Assembly (NCBI RefSeq): GCF_001625445.1
Contig: NZ_LWHG01000029.1
Location: 310,001 to 374,000, forward strand
Source of the DNA: Haladaptatus sp. R4
Lineage (GTDB): Archaea > Halobacteriota > Halobacteria > Halobacteriales > Haladaptataceae
Direction: 5' to 3'
DNA length: 64,000 nt
The notes beneath the pieces were generated by a model. The model saw only the letters and a program-made list of their open reading frames with translations, was not told where the DNA came from and made no database searches. Numbering within the stretch: position 1 is the stretch's first letter; each line of letters starts with the position of its first letter. Below, one piece after another: positions 7,702-17,176 of this stretch. The translations under genes and the position numbers were made by a program.

Positions 7702-8599
7702 TTAGTCGTCGATGCGCGCTTCCGTTCCCGCGAGGTCCTCGATGACCTGCATCACGCCGGAGTTGTCGTCACGGCCGCGTCCCGTGGTCTCCATCGATTT
7801 GTACAGTTCGTGTGCGACCGACGTCTGTGGGAGCGGGACGCCGAACTCCTCACCGGCGTCGGTTGCGATTCGGAGGTCTTTGTACTGATACGAGGCGAAA
7901 AAGCCGGGATCGAAGTCCCCCTCGATCATTTGTGGCGCGCGGTTGTCGAGCGTCCAACACCCCGCGGCACCGCCGCTGATCGCGTCGATCACGGCTTCGA
8001 GATCCGCACCCGCTTTTTCCGCGAAGACGAGGGCTTCGCTGACGCCGACCATCTGTGCCGAGACGACGATCTGATTGCACGCCTTCGTCGTCTGACCCGC
8101 GCCGTTCGGCCCGCAGTGGGTAACCGTCTCGCCCATGACTTCGAAGAGGTCCATCTGCTCGTCGAACACCGCCTCGTCGCCGCCCGCCATGATGGAGAGC
8201 GTTCCTCTACGCGCCGATTTCGCCGCCGCTGATCGGCGCGTCGAGCATGCTCGCGCCCTTCTCGGCGATGTCCGCGGCGAGTTCTTCGGTCGTCGTCGGC
8301 GAAATCGTGGACATGTCGATGACCGTCATGCCCTCGCTCACACCCGCGAGGATTCCGTCGTCGCTCCGGACGATTTTCTCGACGACCGCCGAATCCGGCA
8401 GACACGTGATGACGACGTCGACCCGCTCCGCGACATCGCGCGGGGAATCGCCCGCCGCACCGCCGTACTCGACGAGTTCGTCAACCGGTTCCTGTGAGCG
8501 ATTGTACCCGACGACGTCGTATCCCGCGTCGATGAGGTTCTTCGCCATTGGTTTCCCCATGATTCCGAGTCCGATGAAGCCGATATTCTTCCCTGTCAT
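7702..8599 (-). pseudogene. NAD(P)-dependent beta-hydroxyacid dehydrogenase (GarR/3-hydroxyisobutyrate type), frameshifted
   Basis: Enzymes of this family reduce tartronate semialdehyde or oxidise 3-hydroxyisobutyrate-type acids. The N-terminal frame (ATG at 8599) shows the dinucleotide fold IGFIGLGIMGKPMA and the substrate motif DAPISGGEIGA. It then stops; a different frame from about 8196 continues with SIMAGGDEAVF, GPNGAGQTTKACNQ (holding the catalytic Lys) and the helical C-terminal domain. A net +1 or -2 shift lies at about 8190-8206. Joined, the protein has about 298 residues, the usual family length. Alternative substrates (glyoxylate, succinic semialdehyde) cannot be excluded. Confidence 0.85.
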
Positions 8600-8706
8600 C
8601 GTTTGTTGGTTCGTGTGCGACAGCAAAATTATGGGGGTAACGGCGAGGCGGATGGGTTCGGGTTTCGAACCCGTGGTGATTTCCGGTACTGCGTCCAGTC
8701 GTCGGG

Positions 8707-10310
8707 TCAGTCGTCGCTGGTAACGGACCGATTCGGCGACTGACTCGATGCCGGTTTCGGGGAGATGTCCTTGCGCCGAGCGTCCAAACCGGAGAACGCG
8801 TACACCAGTGCGATCAGCGTCACGAGGCCGATGGGGAGCAGAACGAGCGGGCCGACGTTCGTGAGTCCGTACAGCAGGTATAGGAACGCCGTCGCCGTGA
8901 GGACGGTGAACGCGTAGTACATCTGCGTTCGAACGTGATCGATGTGATCCGATCCGGCGAACGTCGATGCGAGGACGGTCGTGTCCGAGATGGGCGAGCA
9001 GTTGTCCCCGAAGATGGCTCCGCTAAACATCGCGCCGACCGAGACGGCGATGAATCCGGGGGAATGGCCACCGATATTCCACGCCAGCGGAATCACGATG
9101 GGAGTCATGATGGACATCGTCCCCCACGAGGTGCCGATGGCGAGGGAGATGACGGCGGAGATGAGGAAGATGACGACGGGGAGCACCGTCGGCGAAACCG
9201 TTCCCGATGCGTACTGCGTGACGTACTGGCCGGTCCCGAGCGCCGACGCCACCGATCCGATGGACCACGCCAACACGAGGATACTGACCGCCGGAAGCAT
9301 CGTTCCGAACCCGTCGAGGATGGTGTCCATCGTCTGGTCGAGCGTCATGATTCCCTCCCCGAGCGCCAGCGCGATGGCCGTGGCGACCATGGCGAACGAC
9401 CCCCAGACGAGTGCGGTGGCGATGTTCGTGTTGTTGACCATCTCTATCGTCGACCGACCGGGACTGTATCCCATCATCACCGCGCCACCGACGAGACGGC
9501 GACGAGCGCGAAGACGGGAAGGACGAACGTCCGAAGGGGAGCATCGTCGTCCAGCGGTTTGCCCAGATCATCCTTGATGTTCTGAAGCGGGTTCGCGTCG
9601 TCGCGGATGACGTTGCCGGTCCGCTGTGCGCGGTTTTCGGCGTCCAGCATCTCGCCGAAATCCCGGCCGCTGATGACGATGATGCCGACCATCGCCAGCG
9701 CCAGTATGGAGTACATGTTGTACGGAACGCTGTGGAGAAACGTCGCGGTCGCGGTGGGGGTCTGTTCGGCGATTCCGAGCTTTTTGTACTGATCCGCTAT
9801 CAATCCTATTTCGAACGCGACCCAACTGGAGATGCCGATGGTCGCCATCGGCGCGGCCGTCGAATCGAGGATGTAGGCTAACTTCTCGCGCGACATTCGC
9901 TTCTCGTCGGCGATGCTCTTCAGCGAACTGCCGACGATGGCGTTGTTGGCGTAGTCGTCGAAGTTCCAGATGAGGCCGAGCAGCCACCCCACGACCCCGA
10001 CCTTTCGATGGGAGTCGATCCGCCTCGTGGCGAACCGCGTTATCGCCATCGCGCCACCTAACCGCCAGATGAGCGCGATTCCGGCCCCTAAAAGCATAGT
10101 AAAGACGAGAATCTTCGCGTTGAACGTGCTGTTCCCGATGGAGTTGATTATCCAATCGAACGTCTTCGCGATGCCGACGTTTCCGCTGTAGATGATGCCG
10201 CCCGTCCAGACGCCGATGAAGAGCGACAGCATCGCCCGGCGCGTGATAACGGCGAGCACGATGGCCAAAACGGGTGGTACCAGTGATAACGCTCCGAAAT
10301 CCGATGGCAT
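8707..10310 (-). pseudogene. NhaC-type Na+/H+ antiporter family protein, frameshifted
   Basis: A polytopic transporter of the NhaC/IT-like antiporter family, exchanging Na+ and H+ or a related solute. The first frame (ATG at 10310, MPSDFGALSLVPP) runs to LRTFVLPVFALVAVSSVA; the rest continues in another frame with VMMGYSPG. One missing base near 9480-9487 explains it (GCGCGG where GCGGCGG is expected). Conserved segments include IWNFDDYANNAIVGS in the first part and GTSWGTMSIMTPI and IFGDNCSPISDTT in the second, characteristic of NhaC proteins. The joined protein has about 534 residues. An upstream in-frame start at 10325 is possible. Confidence 0.87.
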
Positions 10311-10417
10311 GCTATGCTCCTTCACACCACGGGTTAATAGTGGTTTTTGCCGATGTTGATAAACCGGCCGGTTCTCTGAATTTTATGTCGAGCGGGAACT
10401 CGCAGTGGTAACGACGG

Positions 10418-10512
10418 GATACCTTTCATTATCCATCCATCAATATCATCGATTATCCACCGACTATTCACCTTCCACCATCCATCATCCATCCACCGAC
10501 TATCCTCCGACC
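10418..10512. repeat. ATCC/CCATC-rich low-complexity patch
   Basis: TATCCATCCATC, CCACCATCCATCATCCATCC and similar words recur, always pyrimidine-rich on the plus strand. It lies just upstream of the thiamine-binding protein gene and resembles the larger spacer at 19 kb in style, with different words. Confidence 0.5.
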
Positions 10513-10518
10513 ACCCGG

Positions 10519-10524
10519 TTATAT
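10519..10524 (+). promoter_or_regulatory. TATA element of the thiamine-binding protein gene
   Basis: TTATAT lies 26-31 bases before the ATG at 10550. Confidence 0.5.
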
Positions 10525-10549
10525 CGTCCGGGAATACGAACGTCGAGGC

Positions 10550-10879
10550 ATGACCGTCACGGCCATGCTCGTTGTCGCACCGCTCGACGATTTGAACGCC
10601 GATTTCGACGCGGAAATCGCGAACGCGATAGACGCACTGGAGGAGTTCGACGTTCAGTACGAGACACATCCGATGGAGACGACGATTCAAGCCGACGAAC
10701 TCTCGGAAGTGTTCGCCGCCGCACAGGCGGCCACCGAGGCGGTCGATGCGTCACGGACACTGACGACGCTCAAAATCGACCACTTCCGCGAGGAGACGCT
10801 CGACGTGAGCGAGAAAGTCGAGCGCGTCGAACGCCACCTCGGACGCTCGGCACGAAATTCGGACGACGATGCGGAATAG
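10550..10879 (+). CDS. MTH1187-family thiamine-binding protein
   Basis: A 109-residue single-domain protein of the MTH1187/YkoF-related (UPF0045, DUF77) family, which binds thiamine in a ferredoxin-like fold. Family features seen are a first strand in MTVTAMLVVAPLDD, YETHPMETTIQ in the second strand pair (a ligand-proximal segment), VFAAAQAATEAVDA, and TTLKIDHFREE near the end. The acidic tail is usual for haloarchaea. It stands alone, convergent with the P450 gene at 10968. Family assignment is firm; its biological role (thiamine salvage or sensing) is an inference. Confidence 0.85.
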   Translation: MTVTAMLVVAPLDDLNADFDAEIANAIDALEEFDVQYETHPMETTIQADELSEVFAAAQAATEAVDASRTLTTLKIDHFREETLDVSEKVERVERHLGRSARNSDDDAE

Positions 10880-10967
10880 TACCGCGGATAAAACGTGAAC
10901 GATCGGTGGAATCGGTACACCGTGTTCGAGGCAGGTGCCGTATTCCCTGCCGGTAGCCCCCCTACGA

Positions 10968-12172
10968 CTATTTCTCGCAGTAGCACGGGAGCGATTCGAG
11001 ACCGTACAGGCCGCTCAACGGTTGCAAGTCCGTCAAATCGGCTTCGACCGTTTCGAATCGGTCGAGAAGCGCTTCGAGCGCGATGTCCGCCTCCAGTCGA
11101 GCGAGCGGCGCGCCCAGACAGTAGTGAACCCCTTTTCCGAACGCGATGTGCCGATTCGGCCGTCGCTCCGGGCGGAACTCCTCGGGGTCATCGAACAGTT
11201 CCGGGTCGCGGTTCGCGGCACCTAACCATCCCGTGACGACGTCTCCGGCCTGAATCTGTTGTCCGTTCAGTTCCACGTCCTTCAGGGCGATTCGGTCCAG
11301 CGATTGGATCGGCGACCGATAGCGGAGTACTTCCTCTATCACCTTCTTGCAGTCTATCTCCCCCGTTCGGACCGCATCCATCATCCCTTCCTCTTCCAAA
11401 CACCAGATGGCGTTCGTGAGGAGGTTCGTCGTCGTGATGTTGCCCGCGAGAAGCAACAACATGCAGAACCCGACCCGTTCTTTCTGGGTCAGTTCCTCTG
11501 TCGTCGCTGCGAGGGTGATGAGGTCGTCACCGTCGCCCCCTCGGCGCTCCTCCAGCAACTCCGCGAAATACCGACCCATCTCTTCCTGTGCCTGCCGACG
11601 CTCCCGTCTGATTCGGTCGATGTCGGTGCCGTCCGTGGAACGTGCGACGAGCGCATCCGACCACTCCTTGAACTGGTCGCGTCGGTCGGACGGGATGCCG
11701 AGCAGTTCGGCGATGACGATGACGGGCAGGGGGACGGCGAAGCTATCGACGAAATCGAATCGGTCGTCGCCCTCGATGTCGTCCAGCAACTCCTCGGTCA
11801 GTTCCTCTATTCGCGGTCGATACTCCCGCAACGTTCCCGGCTGAAATCGTTCGCTGACGAACCCTCGCAGTCGCTCGTGTTCGGGCGGGTCCACGCTGAT
11901 CATCGTCTGTAGTATCGACCAGCCCTCGTCGAGGCGCGCGCGGGGTCGTCCGCGAGCACACCTCGATCCGAGGTAAACGTCTCGTGGTCGCCGAGTATGC
12001 GGTCGATCTCTTCGTATCGGAAGAGGTCCCACCGCCGTCGCTCTTCGTTGAAGTGAACGGGGGAGTCGCGTCGCATTTCGGCGTACCATTCGAACGGTTC
12101 CAGCTGTCCCTCTCGACCGCGAATCGCTTTCGGAAGCGTTCCCTTTCCTACGGGCGAATCTGATGACGACAC
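10968..12172 (-). pseudogene. cytochrome P450 (first), frameshifted
   Basis: A soluble bacterial-type (class I) P450 monooxygenase of about 401 residues. Seen are the I-helix LLLLAGNITTTNLL, the ExxR motif in EEVLRYRSP, and the haem loop FGKGVHYCLGAPLARLE with its Cys ligand. The N-terminal frame ends after SDRGVLADDPA; the rest resumes in another frame at RLDEGWSILQ. A base is missing within the GCGCGCGC stretch at about 11932-11945. The GTG at 12172 is chosen as start because a TetR-type operator and TATA box lie directly upstream; an ATG at 12241 would include them. It follows the TetR gene on the same strand. Substrate unknown. Confidence 0.88.
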
Positions 12173-12173
12173 A

Positions 12174-12197
12174 AATTTACTGAACGTTCGGTAAATT
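12174..12197. promoter_or_regulatory. palindromic operator, probable TetR site, before P450-1
   Basis: A 24-base inverted repeat with 11 of 12 pairs matching; its core is TTTACTGAACGTTCGGTAAA at 12176-12195. It lies between a TATA-like box (TATAAT on the minus strand, 12201-12196) and the GTG start at 12172, so bound protein would block transcription. It shares 17 of 20 bases with the site at 13170-13189. Confidence 0.75.
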
Positions 12198-12237
12198 ATA
12201 GACCTTTTGGTGACTCCTCCACCGAGGGCTTCGCTTT

Positions 12238-12840
12238 TCACCCCTGTATCAGTTCGTTGTTGATGTACGACAACAACGAGACGCGAACTGCCGCGACCGC
12301 GGCGCTCCGGTCGGTCGTCGCCCGGTTGTACGTCGCTCCGCTCGTCGTGGCGAAGATGTGCTCCGCAACGCGTCTGGAATCGACGTTTCGAAACACGCCT
12401 TCGTCGATTCCCCTATCGATTATCCGCTCCATCCGTTTCACGATCAGGCCGTCTATCTCCGTGAACTGCTCGCGGAATTTGTCGTTCATGACCGCCTGTG
12501 AGCGAAGCTCCACCATCACGGCCCGATGTTGACTCTCTTCGTCACTCAGTTGGAGGGGGAGAAGCGCTTCTACGAGTTGTTCGAGCTCTCGATTGGGGGC
12601 TTCGTCGTCGGTATCGATATTGGCTTCGAGTCGATCGATCGTGAATTCGAGAAAGGACTGCAACAGGTCCTCCTTGGAGTCGTAGTGGTAGTACAACGAG
12701 GCCTTCGATTGGTTCAGTTCATCGGCGATTCGGGAAATCGAGAGCTGTGCATACCCGTGCTGGAGTAACGCCCTCCGTGTCGCCTCCATGATCTGTTCTT
12801 CGGACTCGCTCCATCTGTTTCCGATCGTATCTTCGGACAT
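12238..12840 (-). CDS. TetR/AcrR family transcriptional regulator
   Basis: A 200-residue TetR-type repressor. The helix-turn-helix is at about residues 30-50 (LSISRIADELNQSKASLYYH), and the rest is the variable all-helical ligand domain. The ATG at 12840 (MSEDTIGNRW) is chosen because the TetR fold begins 15 residues later; the frame stays open about 60 codons further upstream without family resemblance. It sits between two P450 genes, in line with the first and divergent from the second. Both have a closely matching palindrome at their start, so it very likely represses both (inference from operator position). The inducing ligand is unknown. Confidence 0.9.
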   Translation of the reverse strand: MSEDTIGNRWSESEEQIMEATRRALLQHGYAQLSISRIADELNQSKASLYYHYDSKEDLLQSFLEFTIDRLEANIDTDDEAPNRELEQLVEALLPLQLSDEESQHRAVMVELRSQAVMNDKFREQFTEIDGLIVKRMERIIDRGIDEGVFRNVDSRRVAEHIFATTSGATYNRATTDRSAAVAAVRVSLLSYINNELIQG

Positions 12841-13195
12841 TGTCGTGTTCACGTTGCTGTCGGTGCGGGGTGATTCGGAACCGGGATTTTCACGCGGAAA
12901 GCGACGGTTGGCCACCGGCCGGGTCTCGTACGGACGTCCCCGCACCGTCTCTCCCGTATGGATGCATATCGATGTCGTCGTCGGATAAACTGCCACGATA
13001 CACTCCGAACAGCCCACGTCTCGCGGAACGGTGGGCTGCCGGAGTTCACTGTTTCCCTATCCGCCGAATGGGTAGTTGGTAGCAAAAACGTTTCGCTGAA
13101 CTGATACTGATACGGGGGTCTTCCCTGATTTCGAGGCTGCTGGAAGGACCATCGGCCACCAAAAGGACTTTTACTGAACGGTCGTTAAGCAACTT
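12841..13195. other. intergenic region between the TetR and second P450 genes
   Basis: 355 bases holding the TetR promoter (no obvious TATA box or operator near 12866-12872) and, at the right end, the P450-2 operator. The open frames through it belong to the upstream extension of the TetR frame and look non-coding. Confidence 0.5.
13170..13189. promoter_or_regulatory. operator, probable TetR site, before P450-2
   Basis: TTTACTGAACGGTCGTTAAG ends six bases before the ATG at 13196 and overlaps the position of the TATA box. It matches the 12176-12195 site at 17 of 20 positions; the left half-site (TTTACTGAACG) is identical and the right half is weaker. Confidence 0.7.
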
Positions 13196-14371
13196 ATGGC
13201 GAATCAGAACCCCGAACTCGACAGGCGACTTCCGAAAGGGCTCGAACCGTCCGAGCGACGGATGGACCCGTTCCCGTGGTACGAGACGATGCGTCGCACC
13301 GAACCCGTTCGGTACGACGAAGCGCGCGAGCGGTGGGACATATTCGGCTACGACGACGTCAAACGCGTGCTCTCGGACTACGAAACCTTCTCCTCCGCGG
13401 AACTGTCGGATTTCGACCCGTTCGGCTCCCTCGGTACGGTTCTGGTGGACGAGAATCCACCCGAACACAGCCGCATCCGTGGCATCGTCGACGAGTATTT
13501 TCGTCCGGGGAACCTCGAATCCCTCCGCCCATCTATTCGAGCCATCGCCGACGACCAACTCGACGAGGCGCTCGCCAGCGGTCCCGACATCGACGTAATC
13601 TCGGAACTCACCGCGCCCGTCACGGCGCGTACCATCTCCCGTCTGCTCGGAATCCCCGCCGACCAGTGGGACATCATCAAACGGTGGACCGGTGCGATGG
13701 AGGGGTCGAAGGAGGACCCGCAAAAGCTGTTCGCGGAAGTGCGCGAGTACTTCGGGGAACTCATCGAGGAGCGTCGAGTGACGGGCGGGGACGACCTCAT
13801 CTCGGTTATCATTGATACCGACTCACACGACGTTCCCCTTTCCAAGGAGGAACAGGTCTCGTTCTGTATCTTCCTCTTCCTTGCCGGTCACTCGACGACG
13901 ACACACGCCGTCGGCAACGCGCTGTGGACGCTCGACGAGGAAGGGTACTACGCGGACCTGCGTGACGGGACGATCGATCCGAAGATGACATTCGAGGAGG
14001 TCCTCCGGTATCGCGGCCCCGTGCAATCGCTCTCCGGACGGGTGACGACGGAGGAGGTGGAGTTGAGCGGGACGGTCATTCCCGCTGGAGAGCAGATAAC
14101 CTCGTGGATCGGATCCGCCAACCGCGACCCGGCGGTGTTCGACGACCCCGAGGAGTTCCGCCCCGAGCGGCGGGCGAACCGCCATATCGCGTTCGGGTTC
14201 GGACCGCACCACTGTCTGGGCGCTCCGCTCGCGAAACTGGAGGGGGATATCATTCTCGATGCCGTCACCGACCACGTCGAGGATATCGAAGTCCTCTCGG
14301 AGTCGGTCGAACCGGTGACCTCACCGGTCAGTTACGGATTCGACCGCCTCCCGATGAAGTTCTACACTTGA
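13196..14371 (+). CDS. cytochrome P450 (second)
   Basis: An intact 391-residue P450. The I-helix LFLAGHSTTTHAVGNALW, ExxR in EEVLRYRGP, and the haem loop FGFGPHHCLGAPLAKLE are all visible. It is a close paralogue of the first P450: NRDPAVFDDPEEFRPERRAN and the surrounding order of motifs are nearly the same. It is divergent from the TetR gene, with the operator directly before its start. Redox partners (ferredoxin and reductase) are not encoded nearby. It may hydroxylate a lipid, terpenoid or foreign compound; no substrate can be named from the sequence. Confidence 0.95.
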   Translation: MANQNPELDRRLPKGLEPSERRMDPFPWYETMRRTEPVRYDEARERWDIFGYDDVKRVLSDYETFSSAELSDFDPFGSLGTVLVDENPPEHSRIRGIVDEYFRPGNLESLRPSIRAIADDQLDEALASGPDIDVISELTAPVTARTISRLLGIPADQWDIIKRWTGAMEGSKEDPQKLFAEVREYFGELIEERRVTGGDDLISVIIDTDSHDVPLSKEEQVSFCIFLFLAGHSTTTHAVGNALWTLDEEGYYADLRDGTIDPKMTFEEVLRYRGPVQSLSGRVTTEEVELSGTVIPAGEQITSWIGSANRDPAVFDDPEEFRPERRANRHIAFGFGPHHCLGAPLAKLEGDIILDAVTDHVEDIEVLSESVEPVTSPVSYGFDRLPMKFYT

Positions 14372-14520
14372 GCCACACTTGCGCCATCGGTTCGTTCCGT
14401 CGAACCGTCGATAACCGCCACCCGAACGGACGAAACCGACTATGCGGTTCGAACGGCTCTATCCCGTTGTCATTCCCGTTGGTCATACCTCGTTCGTCGT
14501 TCGGTTGTCTCCTTCGTGCG

Positions 14521-14949
14521 TCATTCGGCCGTCTCGGGTGTCTCACGCGTGTACCACCACGCCCAGAGGACGAGAGCGCCTTGAAGCGGGAGACGGACCC
14601 ACACCCCGATCCGAGTGATATCTTCGGCCCAGTCCGGAACCGCATCGGGGAGTTCGCCGCTCATCGCCATGTGGACGTTCGCCGGGAAGACGGCGACCAG
14701 CAGTGCGATGATTCCCCACGCGGAGAGGCGACGCGTTCGTCGAATCATCACGCCGATTCCGAGGACTATCTCCGCGATTCCGGAGAGATACACCAGCACG
14801 ACGGGTTTCGGGAACTGTGGCGGCACGATTCGAGCGTACACCTTCGGGACGACGAAATGCATCACCCCCGCGATGGTGTAGAACAGCCCCATCACGTAGA
14901 GCAGCGGTCGTTCGAGTCGAGACAGGACGCCATCGCCATCGTCGTTCAT
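14521..14949 (-). CDS. DoxX family membrane protein
   Basis: A 142-residue protein with four predicted membrane helices (about residues 14-34, 49-68, 76-96, 115-133). The DoxX-like pattern is visible in YVMGLFYTIAGVMHFVVP, with a charged/His residue inside the first helix region, and VYLSGIAEIVLGIGVM in the second. Family members are linked with respiratory or redox membrane complexes, but a specific role is not known. The ATG is at 14947-14949. It is convergent with P450-2 and divergent from the TRIC-type channel gene. A stand-alone gene. Confidence 0.85.
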   Translation of the reverse strand: MNDDGDGVLSRLERPLLYVMGLFYTIAGVMHFVVPKVYARIVPPQFPKPVVLVYLSGIAEIVLGIGVMIRRTRRLSAWGIIALLVAVFPANVHMAMSGELPDAVPDWAEDITRIGVWVRLPLQGALVLWAWWYTRETPETAE

Positions 14950-15101
14950 ACTGGGGGTACGGACCGACGGACAAAAACGGTGTTCCGTCTTCGACCCACG
15001 ACGAATTTCGTCGCGGTTCCGACAGTCGCCCGTCGATCAGTCCCCCAAGGTGAACGACCGATTCGGAGCGCTCAATACGGACAGTCCGCTACGGGAAACC
15101 A

Positions 15102-15773
15102 GTGGTTCAGGACATCCTCGGAACGCTGTTCGGCGGCCCGTTTGCGGTGATGAACACCATCGGACTCGTCGCCTTCGCATTGGTCGGCGCGACCAAGGCG
15201 ATACGCGAGGAGTTCGATCTGTTCGGCATCACCGTCGTCGGCCTCGCCACCGCGTTTGCAGGCGGGATGACACGCGACGTGCTCGTGAATCGGGTGCCGC
15301 TCGCGCTCACGTCCCCGATAGAGATCGGTTTGGGTGTGTTCGGCGTCTGTCTGGCGGTCGGGCTGACCCTCGTGCTCGATTCCCCCGACGATCACCCCGT
15401 GACGCTCCTCTCCGACGCCGTCGGCCTCGCCGCGTTCGCCACCACCGGGGCCATCGTGGCGACCCAAACCGGCGTCTCGGGCTTCGGCGTCGTCGCCATC
15501 GCGACCATCAACGCGGTCGGTGGCGGCGCGCTCGCGGACGTGCTGTTGAACCGGTCGCCGTTCATCCTGCTCGAAGATTTCTACGCGAGTTGCGCGGTGT
15601 TGGGCGGCGGCACGTATTGGCTCGTCACCGCCCTCGGCGGTGTCGGCGTCGGAAATACCGCCGCCGCGATGTGCGCCGCGGTGACCGTCGGGACGCGGGT
15701 GGCGGCGGTCACGTACGGATGGTCGCTTCCGACGGTGCAGATACTCGGCGTGGAGAGGAAGGAAGGCCAGTAA
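15102..15773 (+). CDS. TRIC-type (UPF0126) cation channel family protein
   Basis: A 223-residue membrane protein of the prokaryotic trimeric intracellular cation channel family (formerly UPF0126). It has two repeats of a three-helix unit plus a seventh helix. The family marks are the internal pairs GLVAFALVGATKA with FAGGMTRDVLVNRVPLAL and GLAAFATTGAIVA with VGGGALADVLLNRSPFIL, where the glycine-rich kinks line the pore. The GTG at 15102 is the first start; an ATG 16 codons on would lose part of the first helix. It stands alone and is convergent with the gene at 15789. Confidence 0.92.
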   Translation: MVQDILGTLFGGPFAVMNTIGLVAFALVGATKAIREEFDLFGITVVGLATAFAGGMTRDVLVNRVPLALTSPIEIGLGVFGVCLAVGLTLVLDSPDDHPVTLLSDAVGLAAFATTGAIVATQTGVSGFGVVAIATINAVGGGALADVLLNRSPFILLEDFYASCAVLGGGTYWLVTALGGVGVGNTAAAMCAAVTVGTRVAAVTYGWSLPTVQILGVERKEGQ

Positions 15774-15788
15774 TTACGATCGCGATCC

Positions 15789-16948
15789 TCAGCCGATACG
15801 GTACCGTTCGATCTTGTCGTGATCGATTTCGATCCCGAGGCCCGAACCCCGTGGCACGTCGAGCGTGCCACCGGTGCAGTCGAACGGGTCCTCGATAACG
15901 TCGTCCTCCCAACCGTAGTAGACCGAATCGGGCGGGAGCGAAAAACCCGGTATTCCGTGGACCGCGTGCAGAATCGCCGCCGTTCTGATTCCGAGGTCGA
16001 ACGCGCAGTGATGTGCCATCGGGAGTCCGGCGTCCTCCGCGATGGCCGCCTGCTGCCGCAATCCCGCTATACCACCAGCGGGGGTCAAATCCAACACGGC
16101 GACGTCGATTGCCCCTGCGTCGATGAGTCGCCGCAGGTTGTGCGGAATGTAGGTGTCCTCGTTCGGCCCGACCGGTTGTCCGGTGCGCTTCAGTCCGGCC
16201 AAGGACTCGTGTGCATCGACTCGGATCGGTTGTTCCATGTACTGGAGATAGATCCCGGCGTCGGCGAGCATCGAACCGACGCGGATCGCTTGGTCTGTGG
16301 TCCACCCCTGATTGGGATCGAGACGGAACTCAAGTTCGCCATCGACCGCGTCGTGCATCGCCTCGATACGGGCGACGTCCTCCTTCCAGTCCCGCCCGGC
16401 TTTCGTCTTCAGCACGGAGTATCCCGCGTCGCGCACGGCGACGGCGCGTTCACGGGACTGCTCGGGCGACAGGATTCCGAGGCAGTACGCGATTTCGACC
16501 TCGTGGCCCTCCCCGTATTCCCCCTGGTGCTCCCGGTGTCTCGTCTCCGTCTGGTTCGGTGTTGTCCATCCGCCGAGCAGTTCGTATATCGGTTTTTCGA
16601 GCGACTTGCCGACGATGTCCCAGCAGGCGACTTCGACGGGTGCGAAGAACGGGTCGCGTTGGCGTACTCGATGAACACCTGCCGCCGGAGTTTTTCCAGT
16701 TCGAACGGCGATTGACCGACGACGAGGGGGCGAATCCCCTCCTCGATGATGGCGACGGTCGCTTCCGGCGTCAGGAACACGCGAACCTCCCCCCATCCGG
16801 AAATTCCCTCGTCGGTGTCCACCCGAACGAGGACGCGGTCCATGTCCGTCAACGAGTTGTGATTCGTGACGTAGGGTCCGATGCCACCGTCTTCGAACGG
16901 GACGAGCGGGACGTTGACGACGACCGCTTCGATATCCGTGATCTTCAT
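15789..16948 (-). pseudogene. mandelate racemase/muconate lactonizing enzyme family protein, frameshifted
   Basis: An enolase-superfamily sugar-acid dehydratase, racemase or lactonizing enzyme. The N-terminal capping domain starts at the ATG at 16948 (MKITDIEAVVVNVPL) and reaches FIEYANA. The barrel resumes in another frame with DPFFAPVEVACWDIVGK. One G is missing at about 16654. The barrel shows the KTKAGRDW segment with a catalytic-type Lys, the metal-ligand strand RLDPNQGW, then MEQP and GPNED. Joined, the protein has about 386 residues. The lack of the ERLYSRW motif separates it from the two DgoD-like genes in this window. Substrate unknown. Confidence 0.85.
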
Positions 16949-17176
16949 GGAGAGGAAATCATCACCGCGTGAGTCTGTGAGGGTTCGTTCCCGGACGCGT
17001 CGGCCCAACCGACGCGTTCCGTATTCGGATACTGGTATGCCATAGAATATCTCTCATAGCCGGTGATGATAAATCCGTATCATCGGACTACGCGTCGGTA
17101 AATATGGCAAACATATTAATATATAGCCAACAGCCGTTAATTTAATTAATTACGACCTTCGAATCTCAACTGGATC

